A stretch of DNA of 10,878 bases from an uncultured Clostridium sp. (GCF_900547735.1 NZ_URHZ01000120.1:1-10878); one strand, 5' to 3'. Numbered from the stretch's first letter, positions 1 to 7,362 are shown. The notes: generated from the letters alone by a model not told the origin. Program-made: numbers and translations.

Positions 1-49
1 TACCCCGTCCGCCGTCTTACAGAGGCGTCCTCGCATCTCAACTAAATCC

Positions 50-1597
50 TTATTTCAACGTCTTATCATATTTCTTATGGTTGAAAATCAGTATTGCGCA
101 GCTTACCGTCGTACCCAGCATGATAATTCCGGCAAACATACCGCCAAAGTTGGCGATGATCTTTACTCCGTTTACACCTACCGTTGCAATCATAATATAA
201 GCGAGTGTCATAACGATAATGCCCCAGGCAATTTTTAACCAGGATGGCGCTTCCGGGCTGTCCGGTGTAATTCCCTGTGTTGAGATTCCGGCCATAGCCG
301 TCATATTGGAATTGCAGGCCGTTACAACGGATAAGAAAATGAGCAGCAGGAACAGCGGAATAATTATCTGTGAGAACGGCATACTTCTCAGCATGGAATA
401 GGGAACCGCCTCCACACCGACATTATTGTATACTCCAACCAGATCAACGGCTCCGCTGACCTGTGCAAATAATGAGTTTCCACCGACGAGAATCATCCAG
501 AGCGCACTTACCAGTGCACATACGCCAACGTATAACCCCAGCGTCTGCTTTACCGTTCTTCCGTAAGCGATACGGCCCATGAAGGCACCCGATGTCGGCG
601 CCCATGCCATCCAGCTCGCCCAGTAGAAGGTGGTCCACCACTGCGGCCACTGGCTGTCGGCGGAAGCTCCCGTCAGCAGGGATTTTTCAAAGAAGTTTGC
701 AATAAATCCGCCGAACGCCTCTGTTCCCAGGTTAAATACAAACGCCGTCGCGCCAAAGAATAACAGGAAAAGCAGGAAAATAACATAACCGTATACGTTA
801 ATATCGGCGCAGAGCTTGATACCCTTCTGAAGTCCGGAAACGGCTGTGGCAATAAAGATAGCCGCAATCACAACCGCAACGATCAGCCACATGGAGGCGT
901 TGCTGGGGATACCGGTGAGTTCGGCAATTCCGCCGGACATATTCATAATGCCCTGTCCCAGTGAACCCGCCATACCAGCTCCGATACAGAATAATGTCAT
1001 GGCATCGATAATCTTGGATGTATTTTTATTTTCCGCAAATTTTCCCAGTGCCGGAGCCATCTCAGAGGTAATGGAGAATGGTCTCTTTGCATTATAATAC
1101 ATAAAGCCAAACACAACCGCAGGTACCGTATAGATTGCGTATGGAATAAAGGTCCAGTGTAAAAACATAGTCTCCATAGAGAACTTGAGGGCTTCGCTGC
1201 TCATGGGAGCGATTCCGGTCAGTTCCGTAGGAGGCGCGCTGAAATGTGCGATTGGCTCTGCGGGTCCCCAGAAGAGAACTCCTGCCGCCATCGTTGTCGT
1301 CAGGGCGATGGTAAACCATGAAAATGTAGATATCTCAGGTTTGGCATCCTCGCCGCCTATCCTGACGTTTCCAAATTTTGAAAAAGCTGCTGCGATAGCT
1401 ACCAGAACCGTGCCCACCGCGATAATGCTGAACATCCAGCCCACATTGGCGATAATCCAGTTATTTACGTTATTAATCAGGTTTAAAAATGTATCCTTAC
1501 TCACAAGGCTCACAATAACAATCAAAAGCAGCAATATGAATGGCGGGAAAAATGTCATTTTCCGAAGCTGCATTGTACTCTTTTTATTCTTTTCCAT
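50..1597 (-). CDS. BCCT-family (betaine/carnitine/choline) secondary transporter
   Basis: A 515-residue integral membrane protein of the BCCT family, which imports quaternary-ammonium compounds by ion- or proton-coupled symport or exchange. The family signature is visible at about residues 318-350: a Trp-rich segment (W318, W320, W321, W326, W329, W332) followed by GRIAYGRT. About a dozen hydrophobic segments run from residue 19 to 505, and there are no long cytosolic tails. The start at 1597 is chosen because GGAGGA sits 8 nt upstream and an extension to 1663 would overlap the upstream gene. The glycine run of TM3, GMGIG in BetP, reads TMAAG here (residues 102-106), so the substrate may be atypical. 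It follows the nitrilase gene by 22 nt and is surely co-transcribed. The family call is secure; the substrate is unknown. Confidence 0.95.
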   Translation of the reverse strand: MEKNKKSTMQLRKMTFFPPFILLLLIVIVSLVSKDTFLNLINNVNNWIIANVGWMFSIIAVGTVLVAIAAAFSKFGNVRIGGEDAKPEISTFSWFTIALTTTMAAGVLFWGPAEPIAHFSAPPTELTGIAPMSSEALKFSMETMFLHWTFIPYAIYTVPAVVFGFMYYNAKRPFSITSEMAPALGKFAENKNTSKIIDAMTLFCIGAGMAGSLGQGIMNMSGGIAELTGIPSNASMWLIVAVVIAAIFIATAVSGLQKGIKLCADINVYGYVIFLLFLLFFGATAFVFNLGTEAFGGFIANFFEKSLLTGASADSQWPQWWTTFYWASWMAWAPTSGAFMGRIAYGRTVKQTLGLYVGVCALVSALWMILVGGNSLFAQVSGAVDLVGVYNNVGVEAVPYSMLRSMPFSQIIIPLFLLLIFLSVVTACNSNMTAMAGISTQGITPDSPEAPSWLKIAWGIIVMTLAYIMIATVGVNGVKIIANFGGMFAGIIMLGTTVSCAILIFNHKKYDKTLK

Positions 1598-1619
1598 GAA
1601 ACGTTCCTCCTCCATCTCC

Positions 1620-2435
1620 CTATCGATCCGACAGGACTTTGTAATCTTCCGGATGACGGTCAATCAGAACCGTATTAAAATCTCGTTCTTTGCCGACCCT
1701 GTCCAAATCAATATCCTGGTATAAGATTCCTTCTTCCTCTACCCCAAAGGCTGCCAGCACTTCTCCTACCGGGCTGATAACCTGACTTTTTCCTGCAAAT
1801 ATTTCTTCTCCGCTCTGCCCGCATCGGTTCACGGCCGCTACATAAAACAGATTGTCGAGAGCGCGGCAGGCCAGATTTAAATCCCACCACTCTTTAAAAT
1901 AATGACTGGCTCTCCATGCGGCAGGAACCAGCATCAGCTGCGCTCCCTCAAGCGCCAGAATCCGGCTTGTCTCCGGAAAGCAGACATCATAACAAATTAC
2001 AATACCAATTTTCCCTAGTTTCGTATCCCAGACAGGATATTGCTTTCCCCGCTGGAAATAAGTCCGCTCATCCCCTACCGGATGAGTTTTTGAATAGGTC
2101 CCCTCTATGATTCCCTCATCGCTGATCAGAACCGCCGTATTCTCCGTTTCCCCGTTTTCCGCTGCAAATATAATCGGAGCCACCAGATAGATTTTAAGCT
2201 CTTTGGCCAGTTTTCTCATCTGCGTAACCGTTGTTCCGTCCAGTGTTTCCGCCATTTCCTTCATGGCCGGAATATCCGTTCCAAGATATCCCGTATTGAA
2301 CGCCTCCGGCAGACATACCAGTGAAGCCCCGTTTGCGGCCGCCTCCCTGACCATCCGGGAAGCCTTTTCGATGTTTGCCTCCTTATCCAGGAAGCCGCAA
2401 TCCATCTGAACCATTGCTAACTTATATTGTTTCAC
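1620..2435 (-). CDS. Carbon-nitrogen hydrolase (nitrilase superfamily), GTG start
   Basis: A 271-residue cytosolic enzyme of the nitrilase superfamily, whose members cleave amide, carbamoyl or nitrile C-N bonds through a Cys thiolate. The Glu-Lys-Cys triad is intact: E44 in CLPEAF, K116 in TYSKTHP and C148 in VICYDVCFPE. The length is typical of stand-alone amidase branches (omega-amidase, N-carbamoyl hydrolases) rather than true nitrilases, which are longer. The start codon is GTG at 2435, behind a GGAGGAGGGG ribosome site (2442-2451); no ATG in frame is better placed. It lies 105 nt downstream of the hydrolase gene and 22 nt upstream of the transporter gene, which suggests it acts on the imported compound or on its hydrolysis product. 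The substrate is not predictable from these residues. Confidence 0.95.
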   Translation of the reverse strand: MKQYKLAMVQMDCGFLDKEANIEKASRMVREAAANGASLVCLPEAFNTGYLGTDIPAMKEMAETLDGTTVTQMRKLAKELKIYLVAPIIFAAENGETENTAVLISDEGIIEGTYSKTHPVGDERTYFQRGKQYPVWDTKLGKIGIVICYDVCFPETSRILALEGAQLMLVPAAWRASHYFKEWWDLNLACRALDNLFYVAAVNRCGQSGEEIFAGKSQVISPVGEVLAAFGVEEEGILYQDIDLDRVGKERDFNTVLIDRHPEDYKVLSDR

Positions 2436-2460
2436 CCTGTTCCCCTCCTCCTTTATGAGC

Positions 2461-2493
2461 CAGGAGACCGGGAAAATCCGGCCTCCTGTTTTT
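2461..2493 (+). terminator. Terminator-like hairpin facing against the operon
   Basis: CAGGAG-A-CCGG (2461-2471) pairs with CCGG-C-CTCCTG (2478-2488), with one A/C mismatch and a 6-nt loop. Five T follow on the plus strand only. Both neighbouring genes are on the minus strand, where no U-tract follows the stem. Its job is unclear: it could block antisense transcription, or act as a processing or stability hairpin in the minus-strand mRNA. Confidence 0.5.
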
Positions 2494-2540
2494 GTATACC
2501 CCTTTAAATCTTATAACGGCTTTTATTGCTTCTTTCTATA

Positions 2541-3467
2541 TTATAAGTACTTGTTGAAGAACTCGGCTAACGCATCTGACAGGGCCTCAAACTTCGGATC
2601 TCCGTCAAACATCCACTCGTTATGTTTTCCCTCTACATAGTAAAGCTCCTTCGGCTCATTTGCAAGGCGGTATGCCTCTTCTGCCTCAATCTTATCATGA
2701 AGTTCATTGTATCTTCCATGGCCTACGAAAACTGCCTTCGGCGCCAGTTTTGGAAGTGTGGCTTCAATGTTAAAACGGATAAAGGACTCTGCATATGCAC
2801 TGGACATCGGAGTTGGGAATTCCTCACCATTTGCCTCATTGGCCTGCTCGGAAACGCCTCCGTTGATTTTTTTCAGGGTCTGGTCTACGTAGAAATCTCC
2901 GCTCTCGTCAATGTTCGGATAGAACTCGTAAGGATGTCTCAGAACCAGATCTCCTGTCGTGGCACGCGTAATTTTATCCTGCTCAAGAGCTCTTAACATC
3001 TTGTTATACTTATCATTTCCCATACCCATGCGCATCCAGCGTACACCGTTTACAAAGGAATTCAGGGTGGCAACCGCTTTGACCGCCTCTTCCCTGGCCG
3101 TTACTTCCACGCAGACGGCTCCACCGACGCCCCAGCCGATTAAGCCGATTCTCTTCGGATCAACTTCAGGCTGTGCCTTCATAAAGTTTACGGCTGCTGC
3201 AATATCTTCGACTTCTCTTTCCAGAGTGGTGTACTTCTCCGTTCCCTCACTTGGTTTAAATCCGCGGTAATCAAAGCCCATGCAGACATATCCTCTCGCT
3301 GTCATCGCTCTTGAGAATAAAGCCGGATACACCATGTTCAGTCCCGTCCAGCCGGAGTTGGCAATGATACACGGTCTCTTCTCCCCCTCTTTATAGTCGT
3401 CGGGAAGATAAACGGATCCCACCATCTTGTCGCCTTCGCTGTAAAATACTACTTCTCTTGTTTTCAT
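2541..3467 (-). CDS. Alpha/beta-hydrolase-fold protein lacking the usual nucleophile
   Basis: A 308-residue cytosolic protein of the alpha/beta-hydrolase superfamily, closest in layout to the dienelactone-hydrolase/S15-like group. An N-terminal beta section carries an oxyanion-type turn at ANSGWTG (36-42) and FDYRGF (65-70). The nucleophile elbow is GWGVGG (111-116), with glycine at position 113 where Ser, Cys or Asp is expected. The C-terminal lobe has a candidate acid loop (HGRYNELHD, 250-258) and a well-placed catalytic-type His282 in EGKHNEW. An insertion of about 90 residues (145-235) would form a cap. The start at 3467 has AAGGAGAG upstream. It is first in the operon, before the nitrilase and BCCT genes. 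It may be non-catalytic, or use another residue. A relic of a second copy lies at 4910-5035. Confidence 0.9.
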   Translation of the reverse strand: MKTREVVFYSEGDKMVGSVYLPDDYKEGEKRPCIIANSGWTGLNMVYPALFSRAMTARGYVCMGFDYRGFKPSEGTEKYTTLEREVEDIAAAVNFMKAQPEVDPKRIGLIGWGVGGAVCVEVTAREEAVKAVATLNSFVNGVRWMRMGMGNDKYNKMLRALEQDKITRATTGDLVLRHPYEFYPNIDESGDFYVDQTLKKINGGVSEQANEANGEEFPTPMSSAYAESFIRFNIEATLPKLAPKAVFVGHGRYNELHDKIEAEEAYRLANEPKELYYVEGKHNEWMFDGDPKFEALSDALAEFFNKYL

Positions 3468-3538
3468 AATTCTCTCTCCTTTTTGGTTTTCCTCTTGATA
3501 TGCTTTCTTGCTTTTCCTTATTTCTTTGCTGTAACAAC

Positions 3539-3567
3539 ACTATACACCCTATAAAAGAATATTTCAA
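3539..3567 (-). promoter_or_regulatory. Promoter for the hydrolase-nitrilase-BCCT operon
   Basis: On the minus strand TTGAAA (3567-3562), a 17-nt spacer and TATAGT (3544-3539) form a near-consensus sigma-A promoter, about 70 nt ahead of the hydrolase start at 3467. The flanking stretch 3545-3700 is very AT-rich, as expected for a divergent promoter region shared with the regulator. No operator can be named by eye. Confidence 0.65.
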
Positions 3568-3698
3568 CCTTTTTAATATAAATATTTGTTTTTCATCCTT
3601 TTTAACAATTTAAATAATCTTTTTTGTTTATTTTATACATAAATAAATTTTGAATTCCTTTTTTCAATGAAATTAATTTTATTTTAACTCATAATCAT

Positions 3699-3727
3699 TT
3701 GACACCCTTTTCTCCCGGCCGTATAAT
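3699..3727 (+). promoter_or_regulatory. Perfect-consensus sigma-A promoter for the RpiR regulator
   Basis: TTGACA (3699-3704), exactly 17 nt, then TATAAT (3722-3727). Transcription should start near 3734, giving a leader of about 170 nt before the ATG at 3908. A promoter this strong in front of a regulator suggests that output is held down by a repressor or by the structured leader. Confidence 0.85.
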
Positions 3728-3730
3728 AAA

Positions 3731-3874
3731 CGTAACAGTTCAGCTATGATGTATTCCGCGAGGTGTTTTCACGCTTTTTATGAAAATCCCGAGTTGTGCG
3801 GCGCAAAACGGTGAAAAGCACCGTTTCCGTACATCATTTAGTTACAGTTCAGCCTTCGGCAAAACTGTAACTAA
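3731..3874 (+). repeat. Compact palindromic element forming the rpiR leader
   Basis: The 144-nt block begins with GTAACAGTTCAGC (3732-3744) and carries a near-copy, GTTACAGTTCAGC, at 3841-3853. It ends with a perfect 12-bp inverted repeat, TTAGTTACAGTT (3838-3849) against AACTGTAACTAA (3863-3874), with a 13-nt loop. ATGATGTA (3746-3753) pairs with TACATCAT (3830-3837), enclosing an 8-bp hairpin, AAACGGTG (3806-3813) with CACCGTTT (3819-3826). The outer ends are also inverted copies of each other with one mismatch (3732-3740 and 3863-3871). This could be a small non-coding mobile repeat inserted just after the promoter, or a regulatory RNA leader. No U-tract follows any stem, so a simple attenuator is not evident. 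Confidence 0.6.
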
Positions 3875-3907
3875 TGAACACAAGAATATCCCATGGAGGT
3901 ATCGATT

Positions 3908-4768
3908 ATGGAAAATAATATTATCGACACAATCACTCAGATTAAAGATGTGCTGCCCAAAAAGCAGAGAATCTTATGCAATTTCATTGTTTTGAATTAT
4001 ATAGATGCGGGTATGATGACTGTGGCGGAACTGGCCGAATACTCCGGCGTGGGGCCCACCACGGTGATGCGTCTTGTAAAAACGCTTCACTTTGACAGTT
4101 ACAGTGATTTTCGCCGTGCACTTCTGAATGTTTCCCTGAAAAACAACGCGTCTTCCTATATCGGAATTAAGAACAGCTTTCAGACCGTATCCAGCCACTC
4201 GGATTCCGATATTTTACACACGCTCTGGTTTGACACCACCCATACGGTTGAGAATTTTATAACACCTAAGAATATTGAGCAGATTGATAAGGCCCTCTCC
4301 CTGATGATGCAGAGTTCCCGCATTAATTTACTGGGCCTGCGCTCTTCCCGGACAGCCTCACTTTATCTGGAATCTGCTATCGACCGTTTTTATCCCCATG
4401 TAAGGCAGCTCAGCGATGAAAGCGAATTTTTATATGATAAAATATTCCGCCTGACGCCGGAGGAGGATGTGATTGTTATCTTCTCAGCCTGGCCCTGTAC
4501 GAAGCGCACCATCGACGCCTCGGCCGTATGCCGCGACAAAGGCATCCCGATCATCCTGATTACCAATACTTCCCTGAATCCGATTGCACGGTATGCCGAT
4601 ATCATGATCGATACAAATTCGGTAAATGCAGGCTGCGGCATCCTTCCCTTCATGTTCATTGCGGAAGCGCTTACTGCGGGACTCGTCCGCCGGCTCGGCC
4701 CGGATTCCATGAAGATACTCGAAGAACTTGAAACTGAACTTGAAAAGGTCGATATCTTTATCAGATAA
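3908..4768 (+). CDS. MurR/RpiR-family transcriptional regulator (HTH + SIS)
   Basis: A 286-residue cytosolic DNA-binding protein. Residues 1-77 form the RpiR-type helix-turn-helix domain, with the recognition region around TVAELAEYSGVGPTTVMRLVKTLHF (38-62). Residues 125-262 form a SIS domain, which in this family binds phosphorylated sugars or related effectors; its phosphate-loop region resembles GLRSSRTASLYL (143-154). The start at 3908 is preferred over the in-frame ATG at 3893 because GGAGG (3895-3899) then lies 8 nt upstream and would itself overlap the earlier ATG. It is divergent from the hydrolase-nitrilase-BCCT operon and upstream of the DUF6282 gene, so it probably controls one or both. 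The family is clear; effector and operator are unknown. Confidence 0.94.
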   Translation: MENNIIDTITQIKDVLPKKQRILCNFIVLNYIDAGMMTVAELAEYSGVGPTTVMRLVKTLHFDSYSDFRRALLNVSLKNNASSYIGIKNSFQTVSSHSDSDILHTLWFDTTHTVENFITPKNIEQIDKALSLMMQSSRINLLGLRSSRTASLYLESAIDRFYPHVRQLSDESEFLYDKIFRLTPEEDVIVIFSAWPCTKRTIDASAVCRDKGIPIILITNTSLNPIARYADIMIDTNSVNAGCGILPFMFIAEALTAGLVRRLGPDSMKILEELETELEKVDIFIR

Positions 4769-4825
4769 ATGAGCCTTTTTCCATAAAGTGCAGCCTGTAC
4801 ATTCCGTCCACGGCCTGCAGCCAGA

Positions 4826-4886
4826 AAACGGAGGGTATACCGCCGGCAGCTTTTTGATAAAGCCGGATGCGGTATGCCCTCCGTTT
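4826..4886. terminator. Long bidirectional terminator-type hairpin after rpiR
   Basis: AAACGGAGGGTATACCG (4826-4842) pairs with CGGTATGCCCTCCGTTT (4870-4886), with one G-U wobble. After a small bulge an inner CCGGC (4843-4847) pairs with GCCGG (4862-4866). This is a very stable stem 57 nt past the rpiR stop. T content after the stem is modest on the plus strand (TTT, then CTGT) and slightly better on the minus strand (TTTTCTGG). It separates rpiR from the converging hydrolase relic. Confidence 0.65.
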
Positions 4887-4909
4887 CTGTAACTCCGGTA
4901 CGTCTGAAC

Positions 4910-5035
4910 TTATAAATACTTCTTGAAGAAATCGTCTAACACGTCCGCCAGAGACTCAAACTTCGAATCTCCGTCAAACATCCACTCGTTATGTTTTCCC
5001 TCCACATAATAAAGCTCCTTTGGTTCATCTTCTAT
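4910..5035 (-). pseudogene. C-terminal relic of a second alpha/beta-hydrolase copy
   Basis: Read on the minus strand, 5029-4910 encodes a peptide from EPKELYYVEGKHNEW to FFKKYL and a TAA stop. Over 38 residues about 31 match the C-terminus of the intact hydrolase (residues 271-308). The DNA of the two tails is about 86 percent identical by hand alignment (about 17 mismatches in 123), and more than half the differences are silent. A TGA lies immediately upstream in frame (5038-5036), and nothing upstream resembles the missing 270 residues. This is the tail of a diverged paralogue whose body has been deleted; AT-rich promoter-like DNA now abuts it. Confidence 0.85.
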
Positions 5036-5113
5036 TCATCTCCTTTCCATTCTATAAAAATATAAATTTTCTTTTTTATATTATATTTTATTCTTTATTT
5101 TTCATATTTAATA

Positions 5114-5142
5114 TTTACTATCATTTAAAAAGATGATATTAT
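5114..5142 (+). promoter_or_regulatory. Candidate promoter for the DUF6282-like gene
   Basis: TTTACT (5114-5119), 17 nt, TATTAT (5137-5142), within strongly AT-rich DNA 43 nt ahead of the ATG. The -35 matches consensus at four of six positions, so this is plausible rather than strong. It implies the gene is a separate transcript from rpiR, consistent with the hairpin between them. Confidence 0.45.
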
Positions 5143-5184
5143 CTATTCAAAGTAAAAGGAACGTAAATTCTATTAGGAGGAATT

Positions 5185-6072
5185 ATGGAGCAATCATTCT
5201 TTATTTCGGATTTATATCGTCAAAAAGCAAAAGAACTTATTAAAGGCGGCTATGATCTTCACACTCATACCGAACCCTCTGCCTTTCACCGGGCCCTGGA
5301 TGATTTTGAGTTGATACAGGAAGCCGCAGATGCCGGAATGGCCGGTGTCATGATAAAAGCCCATTACGGCTGCACGGCATCGCGGGCCGCACTGGTAAAT
5401 CTTCACAGCCACTGTTCAGCTAAAGCATACGGCGGACTTGTCCTGAATCATCCGGTCGGCGGGCTGAACCCTTATGCGGTTGAAAACTCATTAAAAATGG
5501 GGGCTGTGATTATCTGGATGCCTACCAGAGATTCAGAAAACTGCCTGAAATATGGTGATATGCCCGGGGACTTTTTCTCTCGCCCCGGTATTACAATTTT
5601 TGATGAACACGGGAAACTGAAAAAAGAAATTTTTGAGATTTTTGAGATTGTAAAAAAATATGGCGCTTACCTTGCAACAGGCCATCTGAATTCAGAGGAG
5701 TCCTATGCCTTATGTAAAGAGGGCCGCCGGTACGGCGTCAATATGATATTGACGCACCCTGAATGGGACCGCACCAAATCCACCGGAGCCGTTCAGAAAG
5801 AACTGGCCGATACCGGTGTGCTGATTGAAAAAAACTGGCTCAATATCGCAGAAGGCTCCGTCTCCGTTCAGGAGATGGCATCCAACATAAAAGAGGTGGG
5901 CGCCGGCCGCGTCTATCTGGCAACCGATCGCGGACAGGCCGGCTTCGAACATCCCGCCACGGGAATGCTGCGCTTTATTGAAACACTGCTGGGCGAAGGT
6001 TTTACCGGACAGGAGATAAAAACCATGCTTTGCACCGTCCCCGGATATATTGTAAACAGAACTGCCCGCTGA
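5185..6072 (+). CDS. DUF6282-like putative metal-dependent hydrolase
   Basis: A 295-residue soluble protein resembling the DUF6282 group of amidohydrolase/PHP-like metalloenzymes. Potential metal ligands occur in the expected order: HTH at 26-28 (DLHTHTEPS), K58 and H60 (MIKAHYG), H89 (LNHPVGG), H167 (ATGHLN), H191 (LTHPEWD) and D248 (ATDRGQ). That pattern suits a TIM-barrel hydrolase with an N-terminal HxH, a bridging Lys and a late Asp. The ATG at 5185 follows AGGAGG (5175-5180) with a short 4-nt spacer. It stands alone between the hydrolase relic and a strong terminator. Its position beside rpiR and the amide-hydrolysis/transport operon suggests a shared pathway, but no reaction has been assigned. 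The metal-hydrolase reading is firmer than the exact family name, which is from memory. Confidence 0.85.
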   Translation: MEQSFFISDLYRQKAKELIKGGYDLHTHTEPSAFHRALDDFELIQEAADAGMAGVMIKAHYGCTASRAALVNLHSHCSAKAYGGLVLNHPVGGLNPYAVENSLKMGAVIIWMPTRDSENCLKYGDMPGDFFSRPGITIFDEHGKLKKEIFEIFEIVKKYGAYLATGHLNSEESYALCKEGRRYGVNMILTHPEWDRTKSTGAVQKELADTGVLIEKNWLNIAEGSVSVQEMASNIKEVGAGRVYLATDRGQAGFEHPATGMLRFIETLLGEGFTGQEIKTMLCTVPGYIVNRTAR

Positions 6073-6113
6073 TGCTCCAAAAGTACATTACCTGCAATTC
6101 CCCCACCAATGGA

Positions 6114-6157
6114 AATGCTCCCAAAGCGTGTTATCCGCCTTGGGAGCATTCTTTTTC
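6114..6157 (+). terminator. Rho-independent terminator of the DUF6282-like gene
   Basis: AATGCTCCCAA (6114-6124) pairs perfectly with TTGGGAGCATT (6140-6150) across a 15-nt loop. CTTTTTCT follows on the plus strand, 41 nt after the stop codon. It may also help stop the converging Rpn transcript, although the minus-strand T-tract is poor. Confidence 0.85.
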
Positions 6158-6203
6158 TATCGGGCTTCGGCTACGGTACTTCCTGTAGCTGTATTTCTTT
6201 TCC

Positions 6204-7142
6204 TTACTCGGCATCCTCTTTCAGTCCATATTCCCGGTAAAGCAGTTCCCTGAATTCCCGGTCGTCCGCCGCTTTAAGGAGATCGTCCTGACGAGAATCT
6301 TCCAACAGTCTCTTGACCAGTATGGCAAAGGACTTTTCACCTTCCTCACGGCCTTCTTCCCTTCCTTCTTTTACTCCCTCCTCATGACCCTCTTCCCGCA
6401 TCTGCCTCATCGTCTTTTCTTCGTCATACTCATAAATACTCACTTTCATCGCCTCCGCTCTGTTGTTTTTCAGGAACTCTGCCAGCACATTGTCCCTGAT
6501 ACACTCTTCCACCGCTCGCTCTACCGCGTTCTTAAGGCTCATCGTCCCCGCATAGGTCCTCACTCGTTCCGTATACTCTGCATAATCACCCAGCGTTTTA
6601 CAGGCCGATAAAAGCCTCTCGTTGTGTCCCTTATTGATATTGAGAAGGATCGCCCTCAGCTCCAGTGAATATTCCTCTTCCGCCACGGTAAATGCTTCCG
6701 ACAGTTTCATCTCCTGTAAGTCGCCGATGTCCTTCCTCCCATTATAAAAAATAACAAACCGGGGAGTGGGCAGCTTTACAAGTTTTGTCCCGTAAAGATT
6801 CTCTTCTCTCGTCAGCACCGAATATAAATCCGCCGCATACATCAGACACCGCAGCGGAAGGTTCGGACTGTAGGTCGACTGATGCTCATACAGTGTCAGC
6901 CTTGAATCAATGATAAATGAAAGATCGTTGCGCATCGACATATAAATTGCATTTTCCAGCGTATTAACTTCCAACTGTTCCGGATCCTCATACGCCGTTC
7001 CGTTCACTGCATTATACAGTGCGAGCAATTCCTTCCTGTCGCTGAAAATCATCTCAAACAGCCTGGCCTTGTAAGCTCGTCTGGCTCCTGCGCCGTTCCC
7101 ACTCTCTCTGATAGTGTTTTCCCTGTTCTGCATTTTTCTCAT
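6204..7142 (-). CDS. Rpn-family PD-(D/E)XK nuclease / putative transposase
   Basis: A 312-residue protein of the Rpn (recombination-promoting nuclease) / PD-(D/E)XK transposase-like group, common in many copies in gut Clostridia. The nuclease core has D79 (FIIDSR), then E86 and Q88 in LYEHQS, the E-x-Q variant of the active site, followed by the family-typical NLPLRCLMYAADLY. Around residues 245-265 a charged Glu/Gly-rich linker (EEGHEEGVKEGREEGREEGE) leads to a C-terminal helical tail (about 265-312). The start at 7142 is chosen over the longer frame (7250) because a textbook AAAGGAGGT (7156-7148) lies 5 nt upstream. It has its own promoter and is unrelated to its neighbours. E. coli Rpn proteins promote RecA-independent recombination; the role here is inferred. 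No flanking inverted repeats were seen. Confidence 0.9.
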   Translation of the reverse strand: MRKMQNRENTIRESGNGAGARRAYKARLFEMIFSDRKELLALYNAVNGTAYEDPEQLEVNTLENAIYMSMRNDLSFIIDSRLTLYEHQSTYSPNLPLRCLMYAADLYSVLTREENLYGTKLVKLPTPRFVIFYNGRKDIGDLQEMKLSEAFTVAEEEYSLELRAILLNINKGHNERLLSACKTLGDYAEYTERVRTYAGTMSLKNAVERAVEECIRDNVLAEFLKNNRAEAMKVSIYEYDEEKTMRQMREEGHEEGVKEGREEGREEGEKSFAILVKRLLEDSRQDDLLKAADDREFRELLYREYGLKEDAE

Positions 7143-7286
7143 TCCGTACCTCCTTTGTAACGCTGTGAGATTGTCCATAAATCTTACACCGTCTTCTGTA
7201 ACCGCAGGAGGCCTCCGCCGCTCAACGATATTCCGGAAACCTCTCTGCATGATAAAATAGGGTTCTGCAAAGCATCAAGATTTCCT

Positions 7287-7361
7287 GAAAATCTAAGTTT
7301 AAGAATTGACTTAAGATGCGGTTTTCCGCTTGAAATGTTAAGAAATATTATGCTTTAGATT
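7287..7361 (-). other. Structured leader of the Rpn gene
   Basis: The 214-nt leader starts just inside an 8-bp inverted repeat, AAATCTAA (about 7288-7295) with TTAGATTT (about 7354-7361). It encloses a small perfect hairpin, GCGG-TTTT-CCGC (7318-7329). Three TTAAG motifs lie in between. This could tune expression of a potentially toxic nuclease; no known riboswitch class is recognised. The rest of the leader (7143-7286) shows nothing else. Confidence 0.35.
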
Positions 7362-7362
7362 T

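Noticed and set aside
1..49. Terminator after the BCCT gene
   Set aside because: Only a short GAGG/CCTC pairing is visible and there is no T-tract; the real 3' end probably lies outside the window.
1185..1724. Plus-strand frame (179 codons) opposite the BCCT gene
   Set aside because: A mirror frame of a strongly coding transmembrane gene; hydrophobicity is inherited from the opposite strand.
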